Positions 1 to 10,030 of a DNA stretch of 64,000 bases are shown piece after piece. The stretch's first letter is position 1. Each line of letters begins with the position of its first letter. Position numbers and translations under genes: made by a program. Source of the DNA: Gautieria morchelliformis (Eukaryota > Basidiomycota > Agaricomycetes > Gomphales > Gomphaceae); the NCBI GenBank assembly GCA_015179125.1, contig WHVA01000152.1, forward strand, positions 124,001-188,000, written 5' to 3'. Below the pieces are notes generated by a model that was not told the origin of the DNA, did not search any database, and was given only the letters and a program-made list of their open reading frames with translations.

Positions 1-900
1 CAGCACCCACACGTCGAGTCTATCATTCCTATTCAGTATTGCCTACCCTGCACCCTATCCACCACGACGAACATTGAGCAAACACCTCTTACCCTGGGTA
101 CAGGACAAATTGAATATGCGAGCCATGAAGCAGCTATTTGGTACTGGCGACATATATACATTATTCACTCGTACAATTCCATGCTCATACATCTGAGCTC
201 ATTGTGACCCCTATTCAAACGAGTATAAGCAGATCCCCATGTACCACTGAATAACAATGAACCTTTTGACATTTCTTTGACTTCGGGCCACCAAGTCTAC
301 CTTTGAGTTATTTCCCTCTCTTGCGTCATATATCGAACTCGGCCTCGAGTCAAAGGCCACATCTACATTACATTCAAAACTCTTATTCTCTGTCACAAAC
401 TTGATATGGCAAGGGTGACCTTGGTAAGGATTAATACGACCATGGGAGTAGCTGTTGTGACAGGATCAGCACATTTGTGCTTCTTCAGGCTTATTCCACA
501 GCCTCAGGAGGGAATGTGGCAGCTCTGAAGGTGGTGTAGCAGATGGCACCAGTCTTTAGAGCTCCATGAGGTGTGCCGGCCAAAATCCAAATCCAAAACA
601 ATGCAACTTTTCCAAATCACCAGAGGCACTTTGGGAATTCAGGTCAGTTTTGGGCATGAAATCCCTTCTCAAATACCCATCGAAACATCTACTCTGATAA
701 GCCCTATTAATTGTGACAGAGTGCAATGGTGTATCACCAGATCTCCTCGTGTGGTGACAAAACTGGCCGCTTTAGCCTCACCCATGAGGAAGCCATAATA
801 CTGTTGTAGGCATGAGATTAAGTATTGTCTGTGTAAATGCAGAAATACAGTGTTGGAGATTTCTACAATTATAGAATGTAATAACAAAGAGTGGTGTATT
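1..900. other. No supported gene
   Basis: Only short open frames without recognisable motifs, splice signals or codon bias. I see no repeat shared with the rest of the window before about position 902. Confidence 0.5.
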
Positions 901-901
901 T

Positions 902-1018
902 TGAATATCACTCAATAACCCACACAGATGTTTTTACTACTCAGCGCATTTGTTTTGTATATATTTATGTTGTCCATAACCATACCTAATGAATCAAAGG
1001 TTCATTTTCCACAGACTG
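902..1018 (+). repeat. Diverged duplicate of 2396-2507
   Basis: The stretch starting TGAATATCACTCAATAACCC and ending near a run TTCATTTTCCACAG matches 2396-2507 along its whole length with scattered substitutions and small indels. The second copy lies immediately downstream of the nucleotide-sugar transporter gene, so this copy is probably a duplicated 3' flank without the gene. Confidence 0.65.
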
Positions 1019-1060
1019 CATTACATAGATGACAATGCAGGGGCTAGATTGAAACATACA

Positions 1061-1381
1061 TCACTGGAATATAGGCTTGATTGTTGATCTGTTTATATAA
1101 GTGAAGGATATCCGCTTCAACATTTGATTGCCCTTGGTTATTTCAACCGTCCTGTAAGGGTTCAATGTGTAGAGATCGGCTGGGACCTTGCATTCTGGAA
1201 GGCTACCAAGGGTAGGAATTTCCATGCGTGGCTCCTCGCCAATCATGCCGACATCATAGACAGTGAGCCCTGTGACCAGGACACGTATGTCATTGTGGTC
1301 AATAAAGTCAAGGATGAACAGTCCGAGATAACCAGGGCTAGGATAGAGACGTCCTCTAAGGTATGGCGTGCAATCAAACAC
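1061..1381 (-). CDS. Unrecognised 106-codon open frame, possibly a gene remnant
   Basis: An open frame of 106 codons on the minus strand whose first 17 codons (beginning MFDCTPYLRG) recur in degenerate form in the adjacent duplicated unit at about 1625-1680. The internal part (for example VTGLTVYDVGMIGEEPRMEI) has unbiased, protein-like composition, but I recognise no family and see no partner exons. It could be an exon of a lost gene carried in the repeat rather than an active gene. Confidence 0.25.
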   Translation of the reverse strand: MFDCTPYLRGRLYPSPGYLGLFILDFIDHNDIRVLVTGLTVYDVGMIGEEPRMEIPTLGSLPECKVPADLYTLNPYRTVEITKGNQMLKRISFTYINRSTIKPIFQ

Positions 1382-1915
1382 AGTTGACAGATGCTTCTCA
1401 GGTGTATAGTCCTGAAATGGGAGTAAGATCTAACAGAAGGAGGGGCCTAGAAACAGGCTAGAGCCGACGAACCGCCAATTTGATAATTGGAATGCCTAAG
1501 GCCCTAGCCCTTCTTCATTTTTCTTGCCAAGCTCTGCGACACAGACTGCAAACTCTGCTGGGTCGGTGAAGTGTCGATATTTGGTTTGAAATGGCCTGGT
1601 GGTGGCTGTAAGAATGCCCCTAGGTGGGCTAGGATAGAAAACTCGTCTAAGGCATGGCATGCAACCAAACATGGTCGACGGAGGCCTCTCAGGATTCTCA
1701 GGTGTATAGTGCTGAAATGGGAGTAAGATCTAATGGAAGGAGGGGTCTAGAAGCAGGCTAGAGCCGACGAACCTCAAAATCGTTAATTGGATCTCCTAAG
1801 GCCCTTGGCCCTTCTGCATTTTCCATGCCAGGCTCTAAAACACCGAGGTCAACTGGGTCGGTGAAGTGTTGATATTCGGTTTGAGACGACATGGCGGTTG
1901 GCTGCGAGAACGCCC
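1335..1915. repeat. Tandem duplication, about 290-bp unit, two copies
   Basis: Unit 1 runs about 1335-1627 and unit 2 about 1628-1915. Both contain GGTGTATAGT.CTGAAATGGG, GTAAGATCTAA.GGAAGGAGGGG, GGCTAGAGCCGACGAACC and CTGGGTCGGTGAAGTGT in the same order, with roughly 15-20% divergence judged by eye. No coding function is evident. Confidence 0.75.
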
Positions 1916-2612
1916 CTAGCTTGGCCCCTACTAGCTTGTCCCACCTTTATTAACACTTCGACGCCTTAGGTAATGCGCGTAGGTCCGCGAGTTCCCCTTC
2001 CTTGCTTGCAACTTGCGGTTTGCACATGTGCATCCGGTGGTAAACTTATGTCCTGCGCTGTGGCCGGTCAATGATTACCCTTGACTTGGCAAAGGCTTCG
2101 GGTGAAAAGACTATCAAGGCCTGAACGCTGGTGGGCTGCTTTGTATTTCACGCACGGGTGACAAGCAAGGCGGCGTGAAGCTTTCGTAGGGTTTTTGTGG
2201 ACGTCACATGGTTCAGCGCGTGTCTCTGGTAACGGTGATGTGGGGACACAAAGAAATCCCACCGTGTGCATGGTATTCTTTCCCCAAATTGCACGACTAA
2301 ACACGCCGCTAGATTTACTTCAAGGGCGCTGTTGTGACGTCTGGGGTCTTGCTCCATTCACAGCCTGCCTAAGCTAGGCTATAAGGGAATCTATTTGAAT
2401 ATCATCCAAGAACCCACACAGATTTTTACTAGTCCGCGCATTCGTTTTGTATATATTATGTCGTGCATACCTATATCTAATGAATCTGAGGTTCGTTTCC
2501 CTCAGTCGTCTAACGGACTCGGAAGCAGATCAAAACACATTACCACCACTCTCCTAAGCCGACATCACCACTCAACGACAACACACAACACACAGCTCTA
2601 CAACTCGACGCA
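1916..2612. other. Intergenic region downstream of the transporter
   Basis: No gene supported. Holds the second copy (2396-2507) of the dispersed duplicate at 902-1018 and the presumed 3' flank of the minus-strand transporter gene. GC-rich coding-like frames overlapping 2540-3015 are shadows of the transporter C-terminus. Confidence 0.5.
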
Positions 2613-4074
2613 TTATCTCTGCGGTCCAACTTCCAAGCTCGAGCTCGGACGACTGTGCGTATATGGGGTAGACTGCATCGACAGCCTTGAAGGCGGCCGG
2701 GGAGACGGCGGACGCGACCCGGGCGGGGTATATATCGGGTGGGGAATAAACTCCTGGTCCGGTCGGGGAGAGTGTGATCGGGATGGGGAGGGAGAGGGAG
2801 ATCGCGAAAGACCGAGCACGGAAAGTGCGTTGACGAGCGATGCACGTTTTGTTTCCGTCGAGGTGGGCTGGCCAAGGATTGGTGCATTGGACTCGACGGG
2901 AGAACCTAGGGCGCTACTGGGGTTGCTGCTTCGGCTGATCTTCACCGAAAGTCCGAGACCGGCACGACCGTGTCCCGCCTCTCCAGCATCTTTGCAGCCT
3001 GCCGGCTGGTTGTAGAGCCACGTGGAGCCTAGAACGACGCAGGCGCCAATGACGAATGCAAGTGTAACTGTGAAGTCGAAGAGTATGACGGACGCGATGA
3101 AGGAGATGATGATGGAGAGGGATGTCGCGAAGCCTTTTAGAATGTTATCAGCGTATTTGATGACGATGGCTGTTATGAGGCCACCAAGGACCTGAGTAAG
3201 AACCGTCGCCCATGCCCAAAGCCCGAAGTGTCGAAATAGCCCGCTGGGGAAGGAGGATTGTGTCTCAAGGAGAGCAGGAAGGAGAGCGGGGAGGAGAGAG
3301 AAGAGTGAGAGCTGCACGTTACGAACCCAAAGGTCCGCTTGAGAGTTTTTGAGCACCATTTCAAAATATACGCCCGCAAGGCCAGAGGTAAAGCACGCCG
3401 CTGTAACAGCGAAGAACCCAAGTAGAGGGTTCATTGTGGTCATCTCAGACGAGATATGGCTACCGCTTCCTGCACCACTCTGAATCTGAACAATCCCAAC
3501 ACCGACGGCAAGGAAGAACAGCGCCAACCACTTGGTGGGGGTGAGCTGTTTGCGAAGGAGAAGGACTGAAAACGCAGCAGTAGTGAGTATCTTCATCTGG
3601 TATGTCACCTGGAAGGTCGCTGCATCCAAATTGGAGGCTGCGACATATTGGAGGTTGTTTTGCACGACGTAAAGGATGGCGGGAATGGACAGCTTCCAGC
3701 AATCAGGACTGAATATGTCACGGGCGACGCGGCGCCATGGGGAGCGTCTTGGCTCTACCCGACTGACGGCAATTGCGAGTGAGATAGAGCCTTTCAAAAG
3801 CTCATTCAAAAAAACCGCTGAAGCCGCAGAATACTGGCGAGAAGGTGGGATTGTCGTGCGTGAAGTGTGCATAATAATAGTGAGAGCCGCATTTTGCACG
3901 GCGAGGGTGACGAGGCTAAGTTGACCAGATGAAGAGAAACTACAAAGCAATTACGACAAACACTCACGATACGTATTTCAAGGGTACACCGTGTATAGAC
4001 GGCACATGGCGCTCGTCGACAGGCTGCGGGGTGTGCAGCGCATGGAGGCTGTTGGAGATTGCGACGGGGTCCAT
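2613..4074 (-). CDS. UDP-galactose / nucleotide-sugar transporter (SLC35A-type, Gms1-like)
   Basis: Golgi antiporter expected to import UDP-galactose (or a related UDP-sugar) for glycosylation. Two exons: 3968-4074 (ATG at 4074) and 2613-3915, separated by a 52-bp intron with GTGAGT..TTAG; the splice gives the family-defining junction KYVSLVTLAVQNAAL. About 469 residues. Visible family features are the segment AVFLNELLKGSISLAIA, the central YVVQNNLQYVAASNLDAATF and YQMKILTTA motifs, and LGGLITAIVIKYADNILKGF followed by FATSLSIIISF, with about ten hydrophobic segments. The last roughly 125 residues form a Ser/Pro/Arg-rich hydrophilic tail (repeated SPSPS/RPPSP) that is longer than in animal homologues and probably faces the cytosol. 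Substrate specificity cannot be read from sequence. Confidence 0.93.
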
Positions 4075-5227
4075 GTGCTGTGAAACCGTGACTGTGCGGT
4101 GATGAAGATAGGTCGCCAGAATGTCCAACTGCGCCCTCAGTCTCTTCTGGTGGGCGTTGCCGATTAGGCGCGTGACAGTTGCCTGCTATCAGCACCAATA
4201 TGGAAAGGCCGGTCAAGGCCGGTCAGCGACGGCCAAGCAATTCTGGCACGTGACTCCACTCCACATTACCCCACACGACCATCTAATTTACACGCTACAC
4301 TCTAACTTCAGCGCCCCCATGAGCTCTGAGCTCAACATAGGCCGCGGCGTGAGTACTGCTATATTTCAGTTTAGTTGTCGTTCTGTTAAAGGGGTTTCAT
4401 CCCTTCCAACCTGTAGCGCCTGAGGCTGAGCTGAAGGGAGCGCGTTCCTGAGCGTGAATGCCGACAGCACAGGTTGGCGGAGGTCCATGCCCTGTCGCGC
4501 TGTTGTGAAGGAAAACGAAGTGGAGATCGAGGAGGACAAAGATAGCAGTGGGAGCCCCCCCACACCCCCCACACGAGGATCGAGCACAACAATGTACATA
4601 TCCGGTGATGAGTCCGGTTTCCTCATTTGAGATGCCGGTATGTCTCTTCAAGTTGTCGCTCTTATCCCATATGCCTACTAGTAGGAGGTCTTGTGAGTAG
4701 GGGCTATCCATTATCATTCTTTGGAGCCCTCGATCGCTGCGGATTTCCCGGCCATTCTCGCTGAATGCACGTTGAGGCATGACATAAACTCATACACTCC
4801 GCAGCATTAAATTATCATATGATTTGCCTCCCACTCAAGTTGAACTGGATTGTGTATTCACTGGTCCAACCCCGATAGAATTACTTGGGGCTTCAGATTT
4901 CTTTAGCATCATAAAAACCTTATGGCCCGACAGAGCTATGCCATCCAGTCTTTTACATCGACTCACTCTATTTCAAGGATACGGCATAGGCCGTCCGGAC
5001 GTGGTCGATGGTCATCATATAGAGAGTTTTGTGAGAACTGAGTAAATTCGTGTTGAGACTTGTCGCAGCAGTGACATAGAGCACAAATTTTTTCGTAGTA
5101 ATAGCTGGGGAATAAACCACAACTGTCGTATTACAGTAGCACTCTAATAGGGACTGCGATCACAGATGATCGAGCTGTCCACGTGTGTCCAGGTATTACA
5201 TAAAGCTTTGAGCAGTTGAAACACACC
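4075..5227. other. Intergenic region, no firm gene
   Basis: The first roughly 250 bp should hold the transporter promoter. A minus-strand frame at 4397-4780 contains a protein-like piece (MIMDSPYSQDLLLVGIWDKS) that might be an exon followed by an intron near 4590, but I found no consistent gene model. Nothing recognisable between 4800 and 5220. Confidence 0.4.
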
Positions 5228-5502
5228 ATGCCATTGCTGTCTCGGTGAGATTATATTCGACTGTACTCCTAATTCCTTGACTGAAATGTCCGGATAGAAC
5301 CTTGGATCCTCTTCTGGGGGTTTTTACAGGCGTACTGGCATTTTATTTGGCAGAGACGAACCCCCGCACCGCACCGCCACCTGATGACACCTTGAAGGAG
5401 CTATTGCGGTGGAAGCGGCATAAATGGCGCAGGGAGCGGTCTGAAATTGATGCAGATGCCACGGGTACGAATGGTGGCACTGCATCCGGGCAAGTAAATT
5501 GA
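5228..5502 (+). CDS. NCE101: NCE101-family small membrane protein
   Basis: Two exons, 5228-5244 and 5298-5502, joined across a 53-bp intron (GTGAGA..GATAG), give a 73-residue protein starting MPLLSRTLDPLLGVFTGVLA. The family (yeast Nce101, linked to non-classical protein export) consists of very short proteins with one N-terminal hydrophobic segment beginning at a DPLLG/DPLLA motif, followed by a Tyr/Phe-rich end of helix and a basic tail; here the tail contains LKELLRWKRHKWRRERSE. The small first exon encodes only five and a third residues, so the gene is easily missed. The biochemical role of the family is poorly defined; the assignment rests on the hydrophobic segment and its context. Confidence 0.8.
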
Positions 5503-6842
5503 GGCTAGCGGTATGTGCACTGTTTTCATGGCCGGAAGACCCATTGAATTATCACAGAAACCAAATTTCTCAGTGTTGTTCTCTGACTAGGATATCGCTT
5601 CGAATCTTCCACATCACCTCTCATAGTGAGTGAGTTCTTGTTGAAGTAAAGCAACGTTTTGACACACGAAGACTCTTACGACTCAATTCACCAGGAGTTC
5701 GCATCGCCGTATCTGTACCTTTATCCCCGCATTGTGTCACTACAGAGATTTCTGACCCATAACTACTCAATTTAACCACCTGTTCATGACAGCTTGTCAT
5801 TCCAATCTCCGTGACTCTGTGCAACCGGAGGCGCCAAGTGAAACCCTCATCCGGTGAATCAGGAAAACTGGCGCGCCAGACCCTCAACACAAGATAACCT
5901 CTTTATAATGCTACCACGACCATGCTTACAGGATATTTTATAGACACAAAATCACAATAGAACCAGCAGCACACTCTGACGTGGTTCACGAAAGATATAG
6001 TTATGTTTCCCGACACAATGCCCTCAAAAATAGTCTTTGGCTGCACCAACAGGCCGTGAGTGTTATCCCAGTGGGTGCAAACATGGGTCTGCGATATATC
6101 CAAGGCGTTTGGTTTGCTCTCACCTCGACTGTACCCATTGACACGCCTTCGGGTGACACCATGGCATATGTAGGACGCAAGTTCGGATGGCGACTGCGAC
6201 GATACATGTGCTGTCCAGGAAATCCAAATATTAATATTGCCTGCAGATCAACGGAGGAGTTCCGGGAGCCTAATTATCAGGACCTAAGGAAAGAACCAAT
6301 TCGAAACACCACTTTCGAACATTCTTCAGTCCTGCCACTGGCAGTGCATGTGCCACCATATATCGTGTGCCGGTGAGCTCTCAGGCTGTTCTATATGGTA
6401 ATTACGGCCGCCCGCATTAATGCAACTAATTCTATACATATTCTTTTATATATTCTAATATATTTATTAGCGTACAGTGCATGCAATGGATTTGGACTAT
6501 TTTCGGATCTACCAACGAAGCAGACGAAGCAGCTAAGCAACTTTTGTCTCGACGCACAGGTTGACCTACCTTAGCTAGGCGAGTGATCGATGATCAAAAG
6601 TGATTGATACAAAGTGCAATGATGGCATAGGCCTGCTATACTAAGCTTAGAGCTATATGGCGGCCAGAAGATTCCCATACTAGTGGTATTCTTACACCTT
6701 CATGTGGACGGCGCATCACTCGCTACACGGCTGGCAACGCACGCACGGCTGTTCCAATGCGAAAAACATTGTAATCGCAATCACACCGACATCAAGTCTC
6801 AAGAATAGTCACTAAGGACGCTATCCAGTGATTATAGATGGC
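5503..6842. other. Intergenic; possible unrecognised minus-strand exons at 5621-6207
   Basis: On the minus strand, frames at 6150-6207, 5903-6130 and 5621-5890 read like consecutive exons (for example THVCTHWDNTHGLLVQPKTI, then VWRASFPDSPDEGFTWRLRL) separated by plausible GT..AG introns (GTGAGAGC..CGCAG; GTAAGC..TTGAG), but the phases did not close into one model and I recognise no family. From 6380 to 6842 the DNA is AT-rich with nothing identifiable. Confidence 0.3.
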
Positions 6843-7343
6843 TCAAAAAATGCTGCCAATTGCCGACTTGACATCGTCAACGGCACCACCGACTGCACTC
6901 TCGATGCCAGTGACTGTCGGATCGGACCCGCACCCTGAACATGCCGCAGGCTGAAGAGGGCAAATTGTTTAGATGCTCATCGTCCATGAGATAGTGTAGA
7001 AGAACAACTATACCGGGTTGACCACACTGTTTAGAGCTGACGCAACACAGCCTGCATCGGCAAGAGGGTCTAGAAATGAGTCAGTCACCTGAGGAAGAAA
7101 ACAACCATTGCATGGAGTACTCACTGGCACCGACTTCGACCGCAGCCCCTGTGCAGCCAACAGCAGCTGGACCGAGAGCGACTGCACAACCTGTGAAGTT
7201 TTGCAAATTACATCATACCTAGGCCGGGGTTCAGAGGAGAACCTACTAGTAAGATCACAGCGGCGGATAAGGTGGAGGGACATGGGACTAGCCATGGCGA
7301 CACCTGCGAGGGCAGCGAAAATGGCAACGAATGAAACTTGCAT
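6843..7343 (-). CDS. Small secreted cysteine-rich protein, fungal calcium-binding-protein (CBP) domain type
   Basis: Four exons (7247-7343, 7125-7190, 7014-7069, 6843-6950) with introns of 56, 55 and 63 bp encode 108 residues. Residues 1-18 form a classic signal peptide (MQVSFVAIFAALAGVAMASP). The mature part has a cysteine pattern, C-x4-C ... C-x16-C-x15-C-x2-C, in the order CDLTSCAVALGPAAVGCTGA, ADAGCVASALNSVVNPPAAC, SGCGSDP, which resembles the CBP1-like domain found in many Agaricomycete secreted proteins. Phases are consistent across all four exons (TGA at 6843-6845). Expected to be extracellular; role unknown, often considered effector-like or structural. The intron-rich structure of such a short gene is typical. 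Confidence 0.72.
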
Positions 7344-7890
7344 TGTGGTGGGGTTGTCAAGTAAATGGCACGGCGCAAAAGTCGAATGCGAAAGGAAAGA
7401 CGAAAGTTAAACGTTGAAGGACGAACGTCAAGTTCGGAAAGAATGGGGAACATCTGCAGAGCATGGCCATGCTTTATACTTTACGAGCAAGTCCCTACGA
7501 CGGTTAGTGTCCTACTACAGTGCCTTGATTTGGCACACGTCACTAGTCGACGATTGAACACGCCAAAATTGCCATCATTGCCTGTCGATCAAGTAGTCGT
7601 CTTAGTAAGCACTAGTCTTGATTTGTCTCTGGATAAAGATGGTCTCCAGGTGGATCCGTTGATGAACTTGGACATATGCGCACTGATGGAACAGACGTGA
7701 GAACAGCCGTGAGGATGCCAAGCGTCGCCTCATAAACGAAGCCTCGGATTTCAAATGTGAGTAGCAACACATATCGGCACAGCGTGAGCAAAGGTCCCCA
7801 CGTGGTGGACTATTCAAGGTGGGTATTGATCAACTCACTTTGTATAGACTTAGGTAAGCCTTGCAGACATCGGTGCTCTGGCCATCGACC
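7344..7890. other. Shared upstream region of two divergent genes
   Basis: Lies between the starts of the secreted protein (minus) and the decarboxylase-like gene (plus). Open frames here lack motifs. It should hold both promoters; no specific element is recognisable. Confidence 0.4.
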
Positions 7891-8569
7891 ATGCCCCGAA
7901 TCCCATACGTCTTTCCCGCACCTGGAGAGTCCCCAGTCGCGGACAAAATCCGCGAAAGACGCAAAGATGGGAAGCTCATCGGTCTTGATGGTGTATTTCT
8001 CAACGCACCTGCGATTGCATCAGGTTACAGCAATTTGCTGGGTGCCATAAGGCGGGAAAGTAGCCTGGACGATGGATTGAGGGAATTGCTGGTGAGTCTC
8101 GTTGTGATGGCGGATGATATAATGGAAAGGATACAATGCGTCTAGATACTGCGTGTGGCGGCACTCAACTCGGCCGCCTACGAATGGTGCGTGTCCCGCC
8201 TCTGGGTTTACGTTTCAGCCGTGACTCCTTCCTGTATACAGGATAGCACACGAGCCTATCGGACGTGCTGGGGGTCTGACCGATGAGCAAATTGCAGCCA
8301 TCAGGGATATTTCATACGTCCGATCGTCAACCCCACGACCTTCGCCTACTCTTCCACCTTTGCTGGCCGCCGCGCTAGCATACGCCGACGCTATGACAGT
8401 CCACGTCAAAGTACCTCAGGAAACGTTCGACGCGCTCAGGGCGCACTTAAATGACCAGCAGATAATGGAAGCGACTGCAACTGTCGCTAGTTACAATATG
8501 GTGTCCAGGGTGCTGGTGGCATTGGATGTGAATGAAATGGCGGATGCTGAGGTCCCCAGAGTAGGGTAA
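7891..8569 (+). CDS. Carboxymuconolactone decarboxylase-like (CMD/AhpD-like) protein
   Basis: Three exons (7891-8091, 8146-8186, 8242-8569; introns of 54 and 55 bp) encode 189 residues. The N-terminal PRIPYVFPAPGESPVADKIR and LNAPAIASGYSNLLGAIRRE, then the central LRVAALNSAAYEWRIAHEPI and GLTDEQIAAIRD, match the layout of fungal CMD-like proteins (all-helical AhpD fold). The CxxC redox pair of true AhpD is absent and replaced by the EWRIAHE helix, so a peroxidase role is unlikely; decarboxylase or isomerase-like activity is the family expectation, substrate unknown. It converges on RPL7, 189 bp away. Confidence 0.82.
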
Positions 8570-8758
8570 AGAGCTCAACATTTACTGGCACCTTTTCATA
8601 CAAGCACCGTCCTGCATGAATTTGAAGCAGACCTAGTCACGGTTCAACGGCATATTGATATTTTAGTGTATGCTGCGCGACAAATCTCCCATAAAGCATA
8701 CAAGAAGTATCAGAGAGACAAGCATACGGCATACGTCGCGGTCGAAGCAGAAGGGCTC

Positions 8759-9960
8759 CTAATTCATCTGGCGGACGAGTTTGTTGATGTTTTCCTCCCT
8801 GTTGCCCTGGTCGCCGCCTTCAACGTAATGTTTGAACTTACGTGTGCGCCAACCGCCAGTCGGGTTCGATAATTTGAACGGCCACAAGAAATTCGATGCC
8901 TGCGATAGAATGAGCTCAAAAGGCGAGTCCAGTAGAAGGAAGGGCTCACCTGTTTGAAGTTGGGACCAGCGGTGAAAATCTCGTGGACAAGATCTTCCAC
9001 GGATAGTATATCATGCTTTCCAAGCGCTGCCTCGATAACAGCATTGTTGTCCAAGGGAATGCGCTGCCTGTTTACTTTGCCATATCCACGCTTATATATG
9101 AGTTCCCGCACCGACTTCAGGTTGGGCTCGCTGCAATAAACTTGAGGTTTGACAAATCATATATATTATTGATATATACGTACCCGTAAGTGATGTACGG
9201 CTCAACCAAGTGAAGCATTTGCTGAACTGGTTTGGTCACCTTGACAAAGACACCATTGTTGATTTGCAGCAGACGAAGAAGCTGGAGAATTTTGCGGGGT
9301 TTGGGAGCAATTTCGTTGATACTAATTTCGCCGTCAATTCTGCACTAGTAGATTGTAACAGAGGAGCTTACCCCCTAATGCGAATTACGAAGTAAACCTT
9401 TGGCTGCGCCGGGACGTAGTAGTCACCAGCAGAGCGGGCAACCCGCTTCAAGCGCACTTCTTCACGCTCCTTCGCCCGGTACTCTTTGACGAAAGACTCG
9501 GCACGTTTGAAGATGAGCTTACGCTTCGCCTTTTGTGCCTATACAGCGAGGTCAACATCCGCATAGCTAGCCATGAGACAGAAAAGTGGAATTAAGAGTG
9601 GATCAGTCCCGAAAGATGGTATATTGAAAGGGCAGCATCATCGAGAGTCGATTAGCCGTTCGTCGATAGTGGTCGTATGCATCATTATAATTGACCTGGA
9701 AAATCAAATTCGCACCTTGCGGGCAGCCGAAGCAGCGACAATCTTCTCCTCACGGAGCTTGTCGTTCTGCTTGCGCTTCTTGAGGAGAGTCTCCGGGACC
9801 TCGATATCCTAGACAGACAACTTGAATGTGAGTATACAAGCCTCATTGTACCTCGGTCTTGCGACGCTCACAGAGGCACTCGGGACACTGGGATAATAAT
9901 ACGTATGGGTGTTTGAATAAGTATTTAAAAATGATTGACTTACGTTGTGGAGGGAGCCAT
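8759..9960 (-). CDS. RPL7: 60S ribosomal protein L7 (uL30)
   Basis: Seven exons: 9944-9960, 9872-9887, 9716-9808, 9372-9538, 9184-9321, 8950-9130, 8759-8899, giving 250 residues. Diagnostic stretches include [76 protein letters not shown] and [15 protein letters not shown], ending LVRQMN. Exon 2 is only 16 nt (TGTCCCGAGTGCCTCT) and is required: skipping it or extending it to the next GT breaks the frame. Intron 3 (9539-9715, 177 bp) is three times longer than the others because it houses a C/D snoRNA. The start codon lies 70 bp from that of the divergent leucine-rich gene. Confidence 0.96.
9596..9690 (-). ncRNA. Intronic C/D-box snoRNA, snR39/snR59-like (LSU rRNA guide)
   Basis: Within RPL7 intron 3, read on the minus strand: candidate C boxes ATGATGC (9685-9679) and GATGATG (9642-9636), and a D box CTGA (9606-9603). 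Immediately upstream of the D box lies ACCATCTTTCGGGA (9620-9607), whose first 13 bases are the reverse complement of CCCGAAAGATGGT, a conserved segment of eukaryotic large-subunit rRNA. In yeast the snoRNAs snR39 and snR59, which methylate this LSU region (near A807), sit in introns of RPL7A and RPL7B, so host gene and target agree. Exact ends and which C box is used are not resolved; AATTA/TAATT near 9690 and 9595 could form the terminal stem. Confidence 0.75.
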
Positions 9961-10030
9961 CAGGAGGGAGTCTTGAGAGGTGGAGGATGAGAAGAAAGTA
10001 GCGGGGTTCGAAACCAAGAACTGTACATGT
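9961..10030. promoter_or_regulatory. Bidirectional promoter of RPL7 and the leucine-rich gene
   Basis: Only 70 bp separate the two ATG codons. The spacer is pyrimidine-rich on the RPL7 strand (CTTTCTTCTCATCCTCCACC), the usual composition upstream of fungal ribosomal protein starts. No TATA box is visible. Core elements may extend into the first intron of either gene. Confidence 0.5.

Noticed and set aside
2395-3015. 206-codon plus-strand frame overlapping the transporter
   Set aside because: Antisense of the Ser/Pro/Arg-rich tail of the transporter; composition mirrors that exon.
8571-8758. Possible small gene between the decarboxylase-like gene and RPL7
   Set aside because: Only 188 bp between convergent stops, with no exon signals; most likely two 3' untranslated regions.
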